64,000 nt of DNA, from positions 183,742,526 through 183,806,525 of the forward strand of contig CM038039.1 in assembly GCA_021397845.1 (NCBI GenBank), read 5' to 3'. The notes below the pieces were generated by a model. It had not been told where the DNA came from and searched no databases. It worked only from the letters and a program-made list of their open reading frames with translations. Source of the DNA: Areca catechu. Taxonomy: Eukaryota; Streptophyta; Magnoliopsida; Arecales; Arecaceae. Position 1 is the stretch's first letter. Each line of letters starts with the position of its first letter. A program made the translations under genes and the position numbers. Shown one piece after another: positions 1 through 9,166 of the stretch.

Positions 1-3000
1 ATTCTTTAGGAGCAGACTGAAAACGTGCACACATACAAACACTAAACATTATATCTGGTCTACTGGCAGTTAAATATAGCAATGAACCAATCACGCCTCT
101 ATATAATTTTTGGTCTACTGAATTACCACATTCATCTTTGTCTAATTTACATGAAGAGCTCATAGGGGTACCTATTGGTTTTGTGGTCTCCATCCCAAAC
201 TTTTTCAAAATTTCCCTTGTGTACTTGGCTTGGTTGATGGAGATCCCCTCTTTGGTTTGCTTAATTTGAAGTCCGAGGAAGAAGTTGAGTTCTCCCATCA
301 TGCTCATCTCGAACTCACTCTGCATTAACTTCGCAAATTCTTGACAAAGACATTCGTTAGTAGCACCAAAAATAATATCATCTACATATATTTGTACTAC
401 TAAGAGATCATCATTTTTCTTTTTCAAAAACAATGTATTATCTACATTACCTCTAGAAAAATCATTTTTCATCAAAAATGAACTTAATCTATCATACCAA
501 GCTCTAGGAGCTTGCTTTAAACCATACAATGCTTTATGCAATTTAAAGACATGATTAGGAAATTCATGATTTTCAAAACCAGGAGGTTGTTCAACATAAA
601 CTTCCTCTTCAATAAATCCATTTAAAAAGGCACTCTTTACATCCATTTGAAATAACTTGAAATCCATAAAACAAGCAAAAGCAAGTAAAAGTCTAATTGC
701 TTCTAGCCTAGCAACAGGAGCAAAGGTTTCATCGAAGTCGATTCCTTCTTCCTGGTTGTAGCCTTTAGCAACAAGTCTAGCTTTGTTCCTAATTACAATA
801 CCATGTTCATCAAGTTTATTTCTAAAAACCCATTTTGTGCCAATTATAGAAACATTAAGGGGTCTTTCAGTTAAAGTCCAAACATTATTTCTTTTAAATT
901 GATTTAGTTCATCTTGCATAGCATTAATCCAATTACAATCTTTTTCAGCTTCTTCTGTTGACTTAGGCTCTATCTGAGATACAAAAGCTAAATAATCACA
1001 AACATTTCTAATAGAAGAGCGTGTACTTACCCCCTTTGATGGATCACCTATTATTAGCTCTTTAGGGTGTCCATGTGCATACCTCCATTCTTTAGGTAAT
1101 GGTTTTGGTGAAGTTGCATTGATTTCTTGAATTTGATCTTGACTTTCTTGATCATCATCTCCTTTGGGCTCATCTTCATTGATTGTCAATTGTTCAAGTT
1201 TCTTTGTACCTGTTTCAACATCAATAGAATCTTCTTTTCTAGAAGATTTTTCGTTAGATTCATCAAACACTACATGAATTGATTCTTCAACCAGAAGTGT
1301 TCTTCTGTTGAAGACCCTGTATGCCTTGCTAGAAGTAGAGTATCCTAAGAAGATACCCTCATCTGACTTGGCATCAAATTTACTGATATTGTCTTTGCCA
1401 TTGTTTAATATGAAACAGCGGCAACCAAACACACGAAAATACTTGAGATTAGGTTTTCGATTTTTCCAAAGCTCATATGGTGTTTTCTTCAAAATAGGTC
1501 GAATTAAAACACGATTTAAAATGTAACAGGAAGTATTAATGGCTTCTGCCCAAAAATATCTAGGTAAATCGTTTTCGCAAAGCATTGTGCGTGCCATTTC
1601 TTCAAGAGTCCTGTTCTTTCTTTCTACCACCCCATTTTGTTGAGGTGTCCTAGGTGCAGAGAAATTATGACTAATACCATTTTCATTACAAAAAGTTTCA
1701 AAATCATGATTTTCAAATTCAGTTCCATGATCACTCTGCAAAGAAACAATAGTGAGATCTTTTTCGTTTGAAACCCTTTTATGAAATTTAACAAAAGCTG
1801 AAAATGTTTCATCTTTATGAGCTAAAAACATTACCCAAGTAAATCGTGAGTAATCATCTACAATTACTAGCCTATATTTTTTACCTCCCAAACTAGTTGT
1901 TCTGGTTGGTCCAAAGAGGTCCATATGCAATAATTCAAGGGGTCTAGTAGTAGATACTACTCCTTTAGGTTTGAAAGTAGATTTAGTTTGTTTTCCAAAT
2001 TGACATGCAGCACAAATTTTATCTTTTTCAAAAGTGAGTTTTGGCAATTCTTTTACAAGATTCTTTTTGCTTAATTTTGAAATCAACTGCATACTAGCAT
2101 GCCCTAGCCTACGGTGCCAAAGCCAACTAGTTTCACTTGCCTTGGCTTCCTTAGCCACTAGGCATTGACCACTTTCCATGGCTAGATCATCAAGATCAAC
2201 CATGTAAATGTTTCCATGCCTAAGACCAGTGAACTTGATGCCATCGACATCTAGACTAGATACCATGCACAAAGATGATTCAAAAGTTACTTTAAAACCT
2301 TTATCACAAAACTGACTAATGCTAAAAAGATTATGCTTCAAGCCATCAACAAATAATACATTATCTACATAAGCATTAGGGGTGATATGGATTTTACCAA
2401 TTCCGACGATTTTGCCTTTTCCATTATCACCAAAAGTGACGTTTCCACCATCAATTGCAGCTAGTGATGAGAATTGCTTCACATCCCCAGTCATGTGCCT
2501 TGAGCAACCACTATCCAGATACCACATTCTTCTTTTATTTTTGGTTGCAAGGCACACCTCATTATCTTCATTGGCCATGAAACATAGGTTGGCGACTACC
2601 TGCTGCTCTTCTTCACTGTTGGAGTCCTCACTCTCACTCCAGGTAGCCATCATGGCCTTCTTTCTCAACATCCTTCTACTTTTTTTAAGCAAAGGGCAAT
2701 CCATTTTGTAATGTCCAGGCTTCTTGCACTCGAAGTAGATGGGTGGATCCCTTTCTTTCTCTTTCTCATTCTCCTTGTTATGATCACCTTTTTGTGGCCT
2801 TTTCTTGTAGAAGCCCTTCTTCTTTCTCATGAATCTTTTAAATTTTCTTGTAATTAGGGCTGTCTCATCATCATCATCTTCTTCTTCAGATTCATCACTT
2901 GACTCTTCTTTTGTAGTGGACTTGAAGGCTATGGCTTTCTTTTTCTTGTCATTTTCCACTGTTTTCTGCTTTAGTGAAAGCTCGTAGGTCATCAGTGATC

Positions 3001-3622
3001 CAAGAAGCTGCTTGAGAGGTAGAGTGTTGACATCCTTGGCTTCTTCTATGGCTGTAACTTTCGCATCCCATGAAGCCGGAAGAGACCTGAGAAGTTTGTT
3101 AACCAGTTCACCATTAGATATAATTTTTTCCAAACTCCTCATACCATTTACTATATTGGTAAATCTAGTATACATTTCACTTATGCTTTCAGTTGGTTCC
3201 ATCCTGAACATCTCATACGTATGAATGAGCATGTTCACCTTAGTGATCTTCACTTGGTGTATACCCTCATGGGTAACCTCAAGTGTATCCCAAATTTCTT
3301 TGGCGGAAATACAATTTGATATTCTGTTGAATTCACTAGGATCAAGTGCACAGAATAACAAATTCATCGCCTTAGCATTTAACTCAGTTTGTTTGATGTC
3401 ATTGTCATCCCATTCTTCTTCAGATTTTGGGGTGATAATGCCATTAACCAAGTGAGTGGGCTGATGAGGCCCTTTAGTGATTACTCTCCAAATATGATAA
3501 TCTACAGCTTGTAAATAAATACGCATACGAGTTTTCCAATAAGTGTAGTTTGTGCCATTAAAGAAAGGAGGACGATTTGATGCTTGTCCTTCAACTATAC
3601 CTATTCCAATTGGGGCGGCCAT
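1..3622 (-). CDS. SIRE-lineage gag-pol polyprotein, C-terminus outside window
   Basis: The start codon is at 3622 (MAAPIGIGIVEG...), 44 bases past the primer site, and the frame stays open for 1207 codons to the window edge. Gag covers roughly residues 1-330. The zinc knuckle at about residues 294-306 reads YFECKKPGHYKMDC, with the first cysteine replaced by tyrosine (TGC to TAC). The protease motif LDSGCSRHMTG has its aspartate at residue 370. GAG-pre-integrase (HRRLGHAS...CAACQ) follows. The integrase core shows HMDLFGP, SDHGTEFEN and PQQNGVVER around residues 560-650. RT follows, with DVKSAFLNGF and the catalytic YVDD at residue 1079 (bases 388-377). I checked by coordinate arithmetic that these landmarks share one frame. 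The open frame suggests a young copy, although the knuckle defect may impair RNA binding. The product would form cytoplasmic virus-like particles. Confidence 0.93.
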   Translation of the reverse strand, partial: MAAPIGIGIVEGQASNRPPFFNGTNYTYWKTRMRIYLQAVDYHIWRVITKGPHQPTHLVNGIITPKSEEEWDDNDIKQTELNAKAMNLLFCALDPSEFNRISNCISAKEIWDTLEVTHEGIHQVKITKVNMLIHTYEMFRMEPTESISEMYTRFTNIVNGMRSLEKIISNGELVNKLLRSLPASWDAKVTAIEEAKDVNTLPLKQLLGSLMTYELSLKQKTVENDKKKKAIAFKSTTKEESSDESEEEDDDDETALITRKFKRFMRKKKGFYKKRPQKGDHNKENEKEKERDPPIYFECKKPGHYKMDCPLLKKSRRMLRKKAMMATWSESEDSNSEEEQQVVANLCFMANEDNEVCLATKNKRRMWYLDSGCSRHMTGDVKQFSSLAAIDGGNVTFGDNGKGKIVGIGKIHITPNAYVDNVLFVDGLKHNLFSISQFCDKGFKVTFESSLCMVSSLDVDGIKFTGLRHGNIYMVDLDDLAMESGQCLVAKEAKASETSWLWHRRLGHASMQLISKLSKKNLVKELPKLTFEKDKICAACQFGKQTKSTFKPKGVVSTTRPLELLHMDLFGPTRTTSLGGKKYRLVIVDDYSRFTWVMFLAHKDETFSAFVKFHKRVSNEKDLTIVSLQSDHGTEFENHDFETFCNENGISHNFSAPRTPQQNGVVERKNRTLEEMARTMLCENDLPRYFWAEAINTSCYILNRVLIRPILKKTPYELWKNRKPNLKYFRVFGCRCFILNNGKDNISKFDAKSDEGIFLGYSTSSKAYRVFNRRTLLVEESIHVVFDESNEKSSRKEDSIDVETGTKKLEQLTINEDEPKGDDDQESQDQIQEINATSPKPLPKEWRYAHGHPKELIIGDPSKGVSTRSSIRNVCDYLAFVSQIEPKSTEEAEKDCNWINAMQDELNQFKRNNVWTLTERPLNVSIIGTKWVFRNKLDEHGIVIRNKARLVAKGYNQEEGIDFDETFAPVARLEAIRLLLAFACFMDFKLFQMDVKSAFLNGFIEEEVYVEQPPGFENHEFPNHVFKLHKALYGLKQAPRAWYDRLSSFLMKNDFSRGNVDNTLFLKKKNDDLLVVQIYVDDIIFGATNECLCQEFAKLMQSEFEMSMMGELNFFLGLQIKQTKEGISINQAKYTREILKKFGMETTKPIGTPMSSSCKLDKDECGNSVDQKLYRGVIGSLLYLTASRPDIMFSVCMCARFQSAPKE

Positions 3623-3665
3623 GATCTTTCACTCAAGATCGTTGGACCTACAAGAGAGTACCGGT

Positions 3666-3677
3666 GCTCTGATACCA
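3666..3677 (-). other. Primer binding site, tRNA-iMet type
   Basis: The minus strand reads TGGTATCAGAGC, complementary to the 3' end of initiator methionine tRNA. It lies two bases downstream of the 5' LTR end and primes minus-strand DNA synthesis. Confidence 0.93.
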
Positions 3678-3990
3678 CTTGTTGCCCAGATATGGTCCCC
3701 AAGAGGGGGGGTGAATTGGGTATTTAAAAATTTAAGGCAATATATGTGCTATCAAGTTCTAAGGTGAAGAGTGATAGTGCTTTAATAATTGTGCAACGGA
3801 AGCAACGAAATAAAATGACAATTAACGAGCTAAAGAAGTTAAAGAGCAAGCCAATGCAAACACACAAGAAATATAGTGGTTCGGTGCACCTAGCACCTAC
3901 ATCCACTCCCCAAGCTTCACTTGGGAATTTCCACTATAATCTTTAGATTACAGCCGACTTGTTTTACCAGGCTCACAAGTCAAAACCTTA

Positions 3991-4204
3991 CACACTTGTT
4001 TTGGCTTCGGGCTAACAAGCAACCCTAGTTGGTTTTATCAATTGGCTCACCAACAAACCTCACTCACTTGTTTTGGCTTCGGGCTTACAAGCAACCCTAG
4101 TTGGTTTTATCAATTGGCTCACCAACAAACCTCACTCACTTGTTTTGGCTTCGGGCTTACAAGCAACCCTAGTTGGTTTTATCAATTGGCTCACCAACAA
4201 ACCT
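3991..4204. repeat. Three tandem copies of a 72-bp unit inside the SIRE LTR
   Basis: Copies lie at 3991-4060 (70 bp), 4061-4132 and 4133-4204. Each contains cacttgttttggcttcgggc and ends in ccaacaaacct. Copies 2 and 3 are nearly identical, which implies recent local duplication, for example by slippage during reverse transcription. Confidence 0.95.
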
Positions 4205-4643
4205 AAAACTAGTTTCAAATTCCCTTGAAACTAGCTAAAGACAAAAGAGTATGAATACAAGTAATGAAAACTAAACAAACTCCTTTTGAGCAAAAATAAA
4301 TTCGTTGAAGCTCTTGATGGAGACTCTTCAAGCCTTTTGTCTTGGAAACTTGGACCTCACTAAATGCCAAACACTTGAATGTTGGATTCCTCAAAAATGG
4401 AAAGCATTTGGGTAGGGAATCTCTTGGTTTTCTCACACTTTTTGGCTTTGGAAGTGATTGAAGGCTTTGTACTTTGAACCTATACTTTTTCACTTTGTCT
4501 CCTTCTCTTTTTTGAAGTTTGGTGGAGGTTAAATACCTCATTCATGCTGAAACAACTCCACAAGACCGTTAGATTCAAAAATATGGCCGTTTATGGCCGT
4601 TGGAAATCAAATCAGAAGTTCAGAAAAACTAGCCGTTATGCCA

Positions 4644-4940
4644 TGAGTCGACCTCATGAGTCGACCTCTGGATCAAGTGTCGACCTCATGAGTCGACCTC
4701 CAGTAAAAATTAGGCAAAAGTTCAGAATACCATAGTTCTGCCCATTTTGAATTCTTAGGCTATGAGTCGACCTCTGGTGTCGACCTCTGGACAGGTGTTG
4801 ACCTCTGGTGGTCGACCTCTGAAGCGTGCCACTGAGACTTTGCCGTGCCGGCCATGCTGAACTTTCCTTTTCTTCATGAGTCGACCTCTGGTGGTCGACC
4901 TTTGACAAGGTGTCGACCTCTGGGGGTCGACCTCTGATCT
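4644..4940. repeat. Cluster of GTCGACCT(C) motifs in the SIRE LTR
   Basis: About twelve copies of (g)tcgacct, often as atgagtcgacctctgg, are packed into 300 bp in three groups separated by unique sequence. The spacing is irregular. This part of the LTR is probably U3, so the motif may be a promoter element or simply an amplified microrepeat. Confidence 0.85.
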
Positions 4941-5226
4941 GAATTTTTCTGAAACTCTTGAGATATGCGTGCCATGCTTGAGTTTCTTTAAGCCTTTGTT
5001 TCTTTTGTCAAATATTTCTTAACAAGAAGGTCCATTATGAGAATTTTGATCTTGTCCAAGGTAGAAGAACTCTTTTCCAAATCAGGTAAACTTTGTTTCA
5101 TCATTGTCCTTTTGATACTATTTTTGAATAACCTAAGTCCTGAAATTTTATCTTGAGATTAAACATTAGTCCAAACATATACTCAACCTTTTGTTGATCA
5201 TCAAAACTAAGGAGTCAAAGCCAACA

Positions 5227-6589
5227 AAACCTTAATAAACTCTGATGCACCTGATGCCGAGTTCACTTACTCTCGCGGATGTGGCCTGGAGGATCAAGCC
5301 TTCAACCCTACGAGTTTGCCAGCTTTATGTTCGATGGTCACAAAGGCAAGGGAGACTGAATCCATTGTCCGTGGTACCTGGAGGACCTACAAGCAATCAA
5401 GAGAAGGGTTAGGAATCATCAAGAAGTAAGTAAGAAGTGAAGGGATGAAAGTTGAGAATGGTGGTGGATGTGGTTCTTCTTGCTAGGTGCCCAGATGGAT
5501 CTTCCAGATGGCTTCCGAACTTGAAGAATGGTTGGTGGCTTGGGGATAGTAACTCAGGGTCTCACACCCCTCGATGCCTGAAGGCGAAGGTGCTCCCTCA
5601 CGGAGATCCTATTTTAGAAGACAAGGGCTAGAAGAAAACTCTTCAAGAATTTTTTTTCATTTCATAAGCATTAACCATACAAGGGAGCGGTAAGGTCCTT
5701 TATATAGGCACATTAAGACCCATTCAAAACTTGAATGAAAACATTACAAAGCTTCATGAAGATGGCACCATAAATCTGAATTTTCTTCTCCCTTGGCCGA
5801 CCATAATCTTGCTTGTGCTTGGGCGTGGCTTGATTTGTGGGTTGCAAGGGGGATATTTTCTACAAGAATCAAGTTGGTGCCATTTGGTCATTGAATTCCT
5901 TCCATGGCTGATCAAAACAATTGGGGAAGAAGGCTTGATATGGGGCTTGTAGCAAGGATCATGTCTTCACATATCTTCATTTCCCATTGACCTTCCTTGG
6001 CCGCCCACCCTTCTTTGGAAGAAAACTTGATAGGGGGAGGGAAGGGAGGAATGTTGTCTCTCTTTTTAATTTTCTTCCTTGGCCACCTATGGCTTCTTTG
6101 GAAAGAGTCTTGATAGGGGGAGGGAAGGGAGGCTTGGATCAAGAGATGTTATCCACAAGGCTTGATGGTGTCCAAGAAATATGCAATTCCACTTGATTGG
6201 GCCACCCACTAGTCATGATGATGTGGTGCCACATGGGATTGATGAGGTGGCACTCAAGGGCTGAGATGACATCCTTTAAGGCATGGGAGATGGCTTGACC
6301 CATTAATAATTGGACTAGACTCAATGACCACTTCTTCATCAAATAGGCTTGGGCTCAATCTTCAAGTAGACTTAGGCTTCAACCAATCTAGCTAAATACA
6401 AGACCCATTGACCTAACTTGACCAAATTGGTCAAGGTACATGACTAAAACAAAAATTGAAACTAAATACATGACTTAAAATTAAAATGTTCCAGCTCGAA
6501 GCTTTATTACGGGATCCAATCAATTGAAAACCCTAATCTGAGATCCATAGAGGGTTGAGGAGCCTCTGTCTGATCCTGGTGCCCGCACC
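5227..6589. other. Non-coding LTR-like sequence, family unknown
   Basis: No coding domain is visible. There is a TATA-like site near 5700 (ctttatatagg; the other strand also reads CTATATAAAGG). A direct duplication of about 59 bp lies at 5991-6049 and 6074-6132 (sharing gatagggggagggaaggga). The right part ends in ccatagagggttgaggagcctct, which recurs as a variant at 53653-53675. The two regions therefore probably belong to one LTR family, perhaps in minus orientation. The LTR boundaries could not be fixed. Confidence 0.4.
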
Positions 6590-7042
6590 AAAATCCCTCG
6601 AAGATTTTTCTTCAAAAATTTCTTGAAAATTATTCCTTGGAAAATCCCTCGAAAAACTCCTCGAAGATGTTCCCTTGGAAAATCCCTTGGAAATTATTTC
6701 TCGAAAAATCTATCAAAAAATCCCTCGAAGATGTTCCCTTAGAAAATCTCCTGATAATATTCCCTCAAAAAATCCTCCAAAAATATTCCCTCGAAAAATC
6801 CTCCGAAAATATTCCCTCGGCAAATCTCTCTAAGAATTTCCTTCAGAGAATCTGTCGAAAATTTTCAAGGAAAAAATTCCCTCAAAAATTTCCTCTAAAA
6901 AATCCCTTGGAAAAAATTTCTGAGGATGGTTTTTTCGACGACCATGTTTCCATCGAAAATCCATCAAAAATTTATTTTTTCGATGGATTTTTTCTTTTTT
7001 CCCTTGGAAAATCCCTTGAAAATGGCCCTATTTCTTGTAGTG
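6590..7042. mobile_element. Terminal and subterminal region of a CACTA (En/Spm) DNA transposon
   Basis: The right end reads tggccctatttcttgtagtg (7023-7042). Its complement begins CACTACAAGAAAT, the classic terminal inverted repeat of plant CACTA transposons. The preceding 430 bp are dense imperfect repeats of tcgaaaaatccctcg and ttccatcgaaaatccatc, like CACTA subterminal repeats. Directly after 7042 the host Tat RNase H frame begins (EMGVQHPKFKDS), so the element inserted into a gypsy copy. No left end is visible; it was lost or lies beyond the window. The 147-codon open frame across these repeats is not a gene. Confidence 0.72.
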
Positions 7043-8530
7043 AGATGGGAGTGCAGCATCCAAAGTTCAAAGACTCCTAGCTTGTAGTAAACCATGTCTT
7101 GAATGAGTATGAGGCCCGAGAGGAGAACATGAAGTAGTATCTCTAAAAGGCCAAGAACCTTTTGTAGCTTTGACATTCAACAGTTCCATAGAGAAGAGAA
7201 TATTCGAGTTAATACCCTATGTAAGCTTGCCACATCTATGTCCAATGATTTGTGTGCACAAGTCTTCTTTGAAGTTTTGGAGGAGCCCAGCATCAACAAG
7301 CCAATATCGGTGCTTCAGATAGATGCTAAACCTTGCTAGATGGACCCACTTATCCAGTACCTCCATGATAGAAGCCTTCCTGTAGATAGGGAGGAAGCCT
7401 AAAAGATGCTTTCAAAATTGTCCTCCATGAAGAAAAACTCTATAAGAGGGGGTTTCTCCTAACCTTTGCTAAAGTACCTACACCCCTCCGAAGTAAAGTA
7501 TACCCTCTAAGAAGTTCATGAAAGAATTTATGGCAATTACTTAAGGGGCAAGGCTCTATCCCTTAAAATCTTAAGACCTTTACTACTGGCCCATAGTAGA
7601 ACAAGATGCGAAGGACATAATCAATAAGTTTGATTAGTGCCAATGCCATTCCAATATATAGTGAATGCCAACTGCTTCGCTTGCTCCTTTGCTCCCGGCC
7701 TTTTGCTCAATGGGGCATGGATATATTAGGCACTTTTTCCCTGGCTACTAAAGGATGGAAGTTTTTGCTTATGGCAATTGATTACTTCACCAAGTGGATA
7801 GAGGTTGAACCACCTGCTAAAATAATAAAAGCTAAAGTAAAGGACTTCATTTGAAAATCCATCATTTATCACTTTGGGTTGCCTTGAACCATCATCACTG
7901 ATAATGATCAGCAGTTTAGTGGTGTCAAACTTTTTGAAATCTACCAAGGCTTGGGTGTGACCCAATGTTTCATTTCTATCTACCATCCCTAGCTAATGGA
8001 GAGGTTGAAGTTGCTAATCGAATTCTTTTATAAGGGCTAAAGGTGCACTTAGATCAAGCAAAAGGATGGTGGGCATATGAATTGTATCACATCTTTTGGG
8101 CCTACCGGACCACACAGAGAACTCTAATGGGTGAAAACCCTTTTAACCTTGCTTTCGGGATCGAAGCTGTCACCTTGAAAGTTGAGCTTCTGTCCTCAAG
8201 AGTGGAAAGTTTTGATGAAGGAAGCAATTCTGAAGGACTTGGGTAAACCTTGACTTGCTAGAGAAAGTTTAGAAGCATGCTGTTATAAGGATGGCTACTT
8301 CTTGAAGGAGAGTCACTTATTATCACAATGCTCGGGTTCGGGCAAAATTTGCAAAGTCGAGGACCTAGTCTTGAGGCTAGCCAAAGTTTCCCAACCAACT
8401 CATAAAGGAAACTTCTCTTTGAATTAGGAGGGATCATACCGGGTTGAGAAAGTCATTCAACCCTACACTTATCGCCTAACATAGCTAGATGGCACACCCC
8501 TACCTTGGCCTTGGAACTCTAAAAATCTAT
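7043..8530 (+). pseudogene. Decayed Ty3-gypsy Tat-lineage RNase H and integrase
   Basis: Frame-by-frame reading gives the end of RNase H (VVNHVLNEYEAREENMK, about 7085-7135) and a linker (LATSMSNDLCAQVFFEVLEE, about 7228-7290). The integrase core follows (FAQWGMDILG, then WKFLLMAIDYFTKWIEVEP, 7700-7815; HFGLP and ITDN near 7870-7900). The integrase tail has WWAYELYHIFWAYRTTQRT (8067-8125) and ENPFNLAFGIEA. The GMDILG and YFTKWIEVEP wording is typical of the Tat clade. Many stops and frameshifts make it non-functional. The upstream part of pol is cut off by the CACTA end. In a live element integrase would insert the cDNA into chromosomes. Confidence 0.85.
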
Positions 8531-9166
8531 ATATATATTATCAGTGATGTACACTTCCCTTTGCAAGTTCTATATGAAAACTATCTTTTTGATTTGTAGG
8601 AAATCCAAAAGGCTGACATGGTAGCCGAACCAAATATCCTGGGGGAAAGGAGGAAGCTCGTGCTAAAGTTCATAGAACCAAGATGCATGCTATTGGTAAA
8701 ATTGTAGGCAACCATAAGCCCCGAGATATGACAAATGGCAAACATACAATATCATGCATGGGAAATATAGTTTCTCCCCAAAAGTTATGATACATACATA
8801 TTACAGTTACAATCAAGTTACATGTTTTTTGAAGACATTCTGTGAAATGTAGGTATAACACAAAAAACCATCAAGAAGGTCGTGGCAAAGAGGTACACCA
8901 TGCAAGTGGGTGGGCCCAACGAATAGCACGTCTAGGCCCTCATCGCATGGTATTAAGGCAATGAAAAGGCTCCCTTTGGTCCATCGATAGGTGAAGGAGA
9001 GGGAGCTCATGTGGATCAAAGGCCCCCACTTGTTATAAGAAGGCAAGGGAGAGGAATATCTTGGAGGTTCCCGATCGCTTGCTACCCACGGTGAAAGCCT
9101 CAGGGGGCATCCTCTGCCTTTTCCTCTACGCCAATAGCCATTGACACTGAGTGAGGAGAGGAAACT
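8531..9166 (+). other. 3' untranslated tail of the first Tat copy
   Basis: This stretch follows the integrase C-terminus and precedes the solo LTR insertion at 9167. No conserved protein or RNA feature was recognised. A 154-codon minus-strand frame (8813-9277) runs across the junction into the inserted LTR and is therefore not a conserved gene. Confidence 0.45.

Larger units (their letters stand above)
1..5226 (-). mobile_element. SIRE-type Ty1-copia retrotransposon, right part (5' LTR to RT)
   Basis: A copia element on the minus strand enters from the left edge. Read on the minus strand it has a 5' LTR (5226 to 3680), a two-base gap, a tRNA-iMet-type primer site, and gag-pol starting at 3622 and still open at base 1. 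Domain order (gag, protease, integrase, RT) is that of Ty1-copia, and the gag start and LTR style fit the SIRE/Maximus lineage. The rest of RT, RNase H and the 3' LTR lie outside, so its target-site duplication cannot be checked. Confidence 0.93.
3680..5226 (-). repeat. 5' LTR of the SIRE-type element
   Basis: On the minus strand this LTR begins TGTTGGCTTTGACTCC and ends GGGCAACA, so the termini TGTTG/CAACA are inverted. The length is about 1547 bp. The inner boundary is fixed by the primer site; the outer one is inferred from the terminal repeat and is less certain by a few bases. It carries a 72-bp triplication and a cluster of GTCGACCT motifs, listed separately. Confidence 0.82.

Noticed and set aside
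6637..7080. 147-codon plus-strand frame rich in Pro, Ser and Lys
   Set aside because: It consists of CACTA subterminal repeats and crosses the transposon end into Tat sequence.
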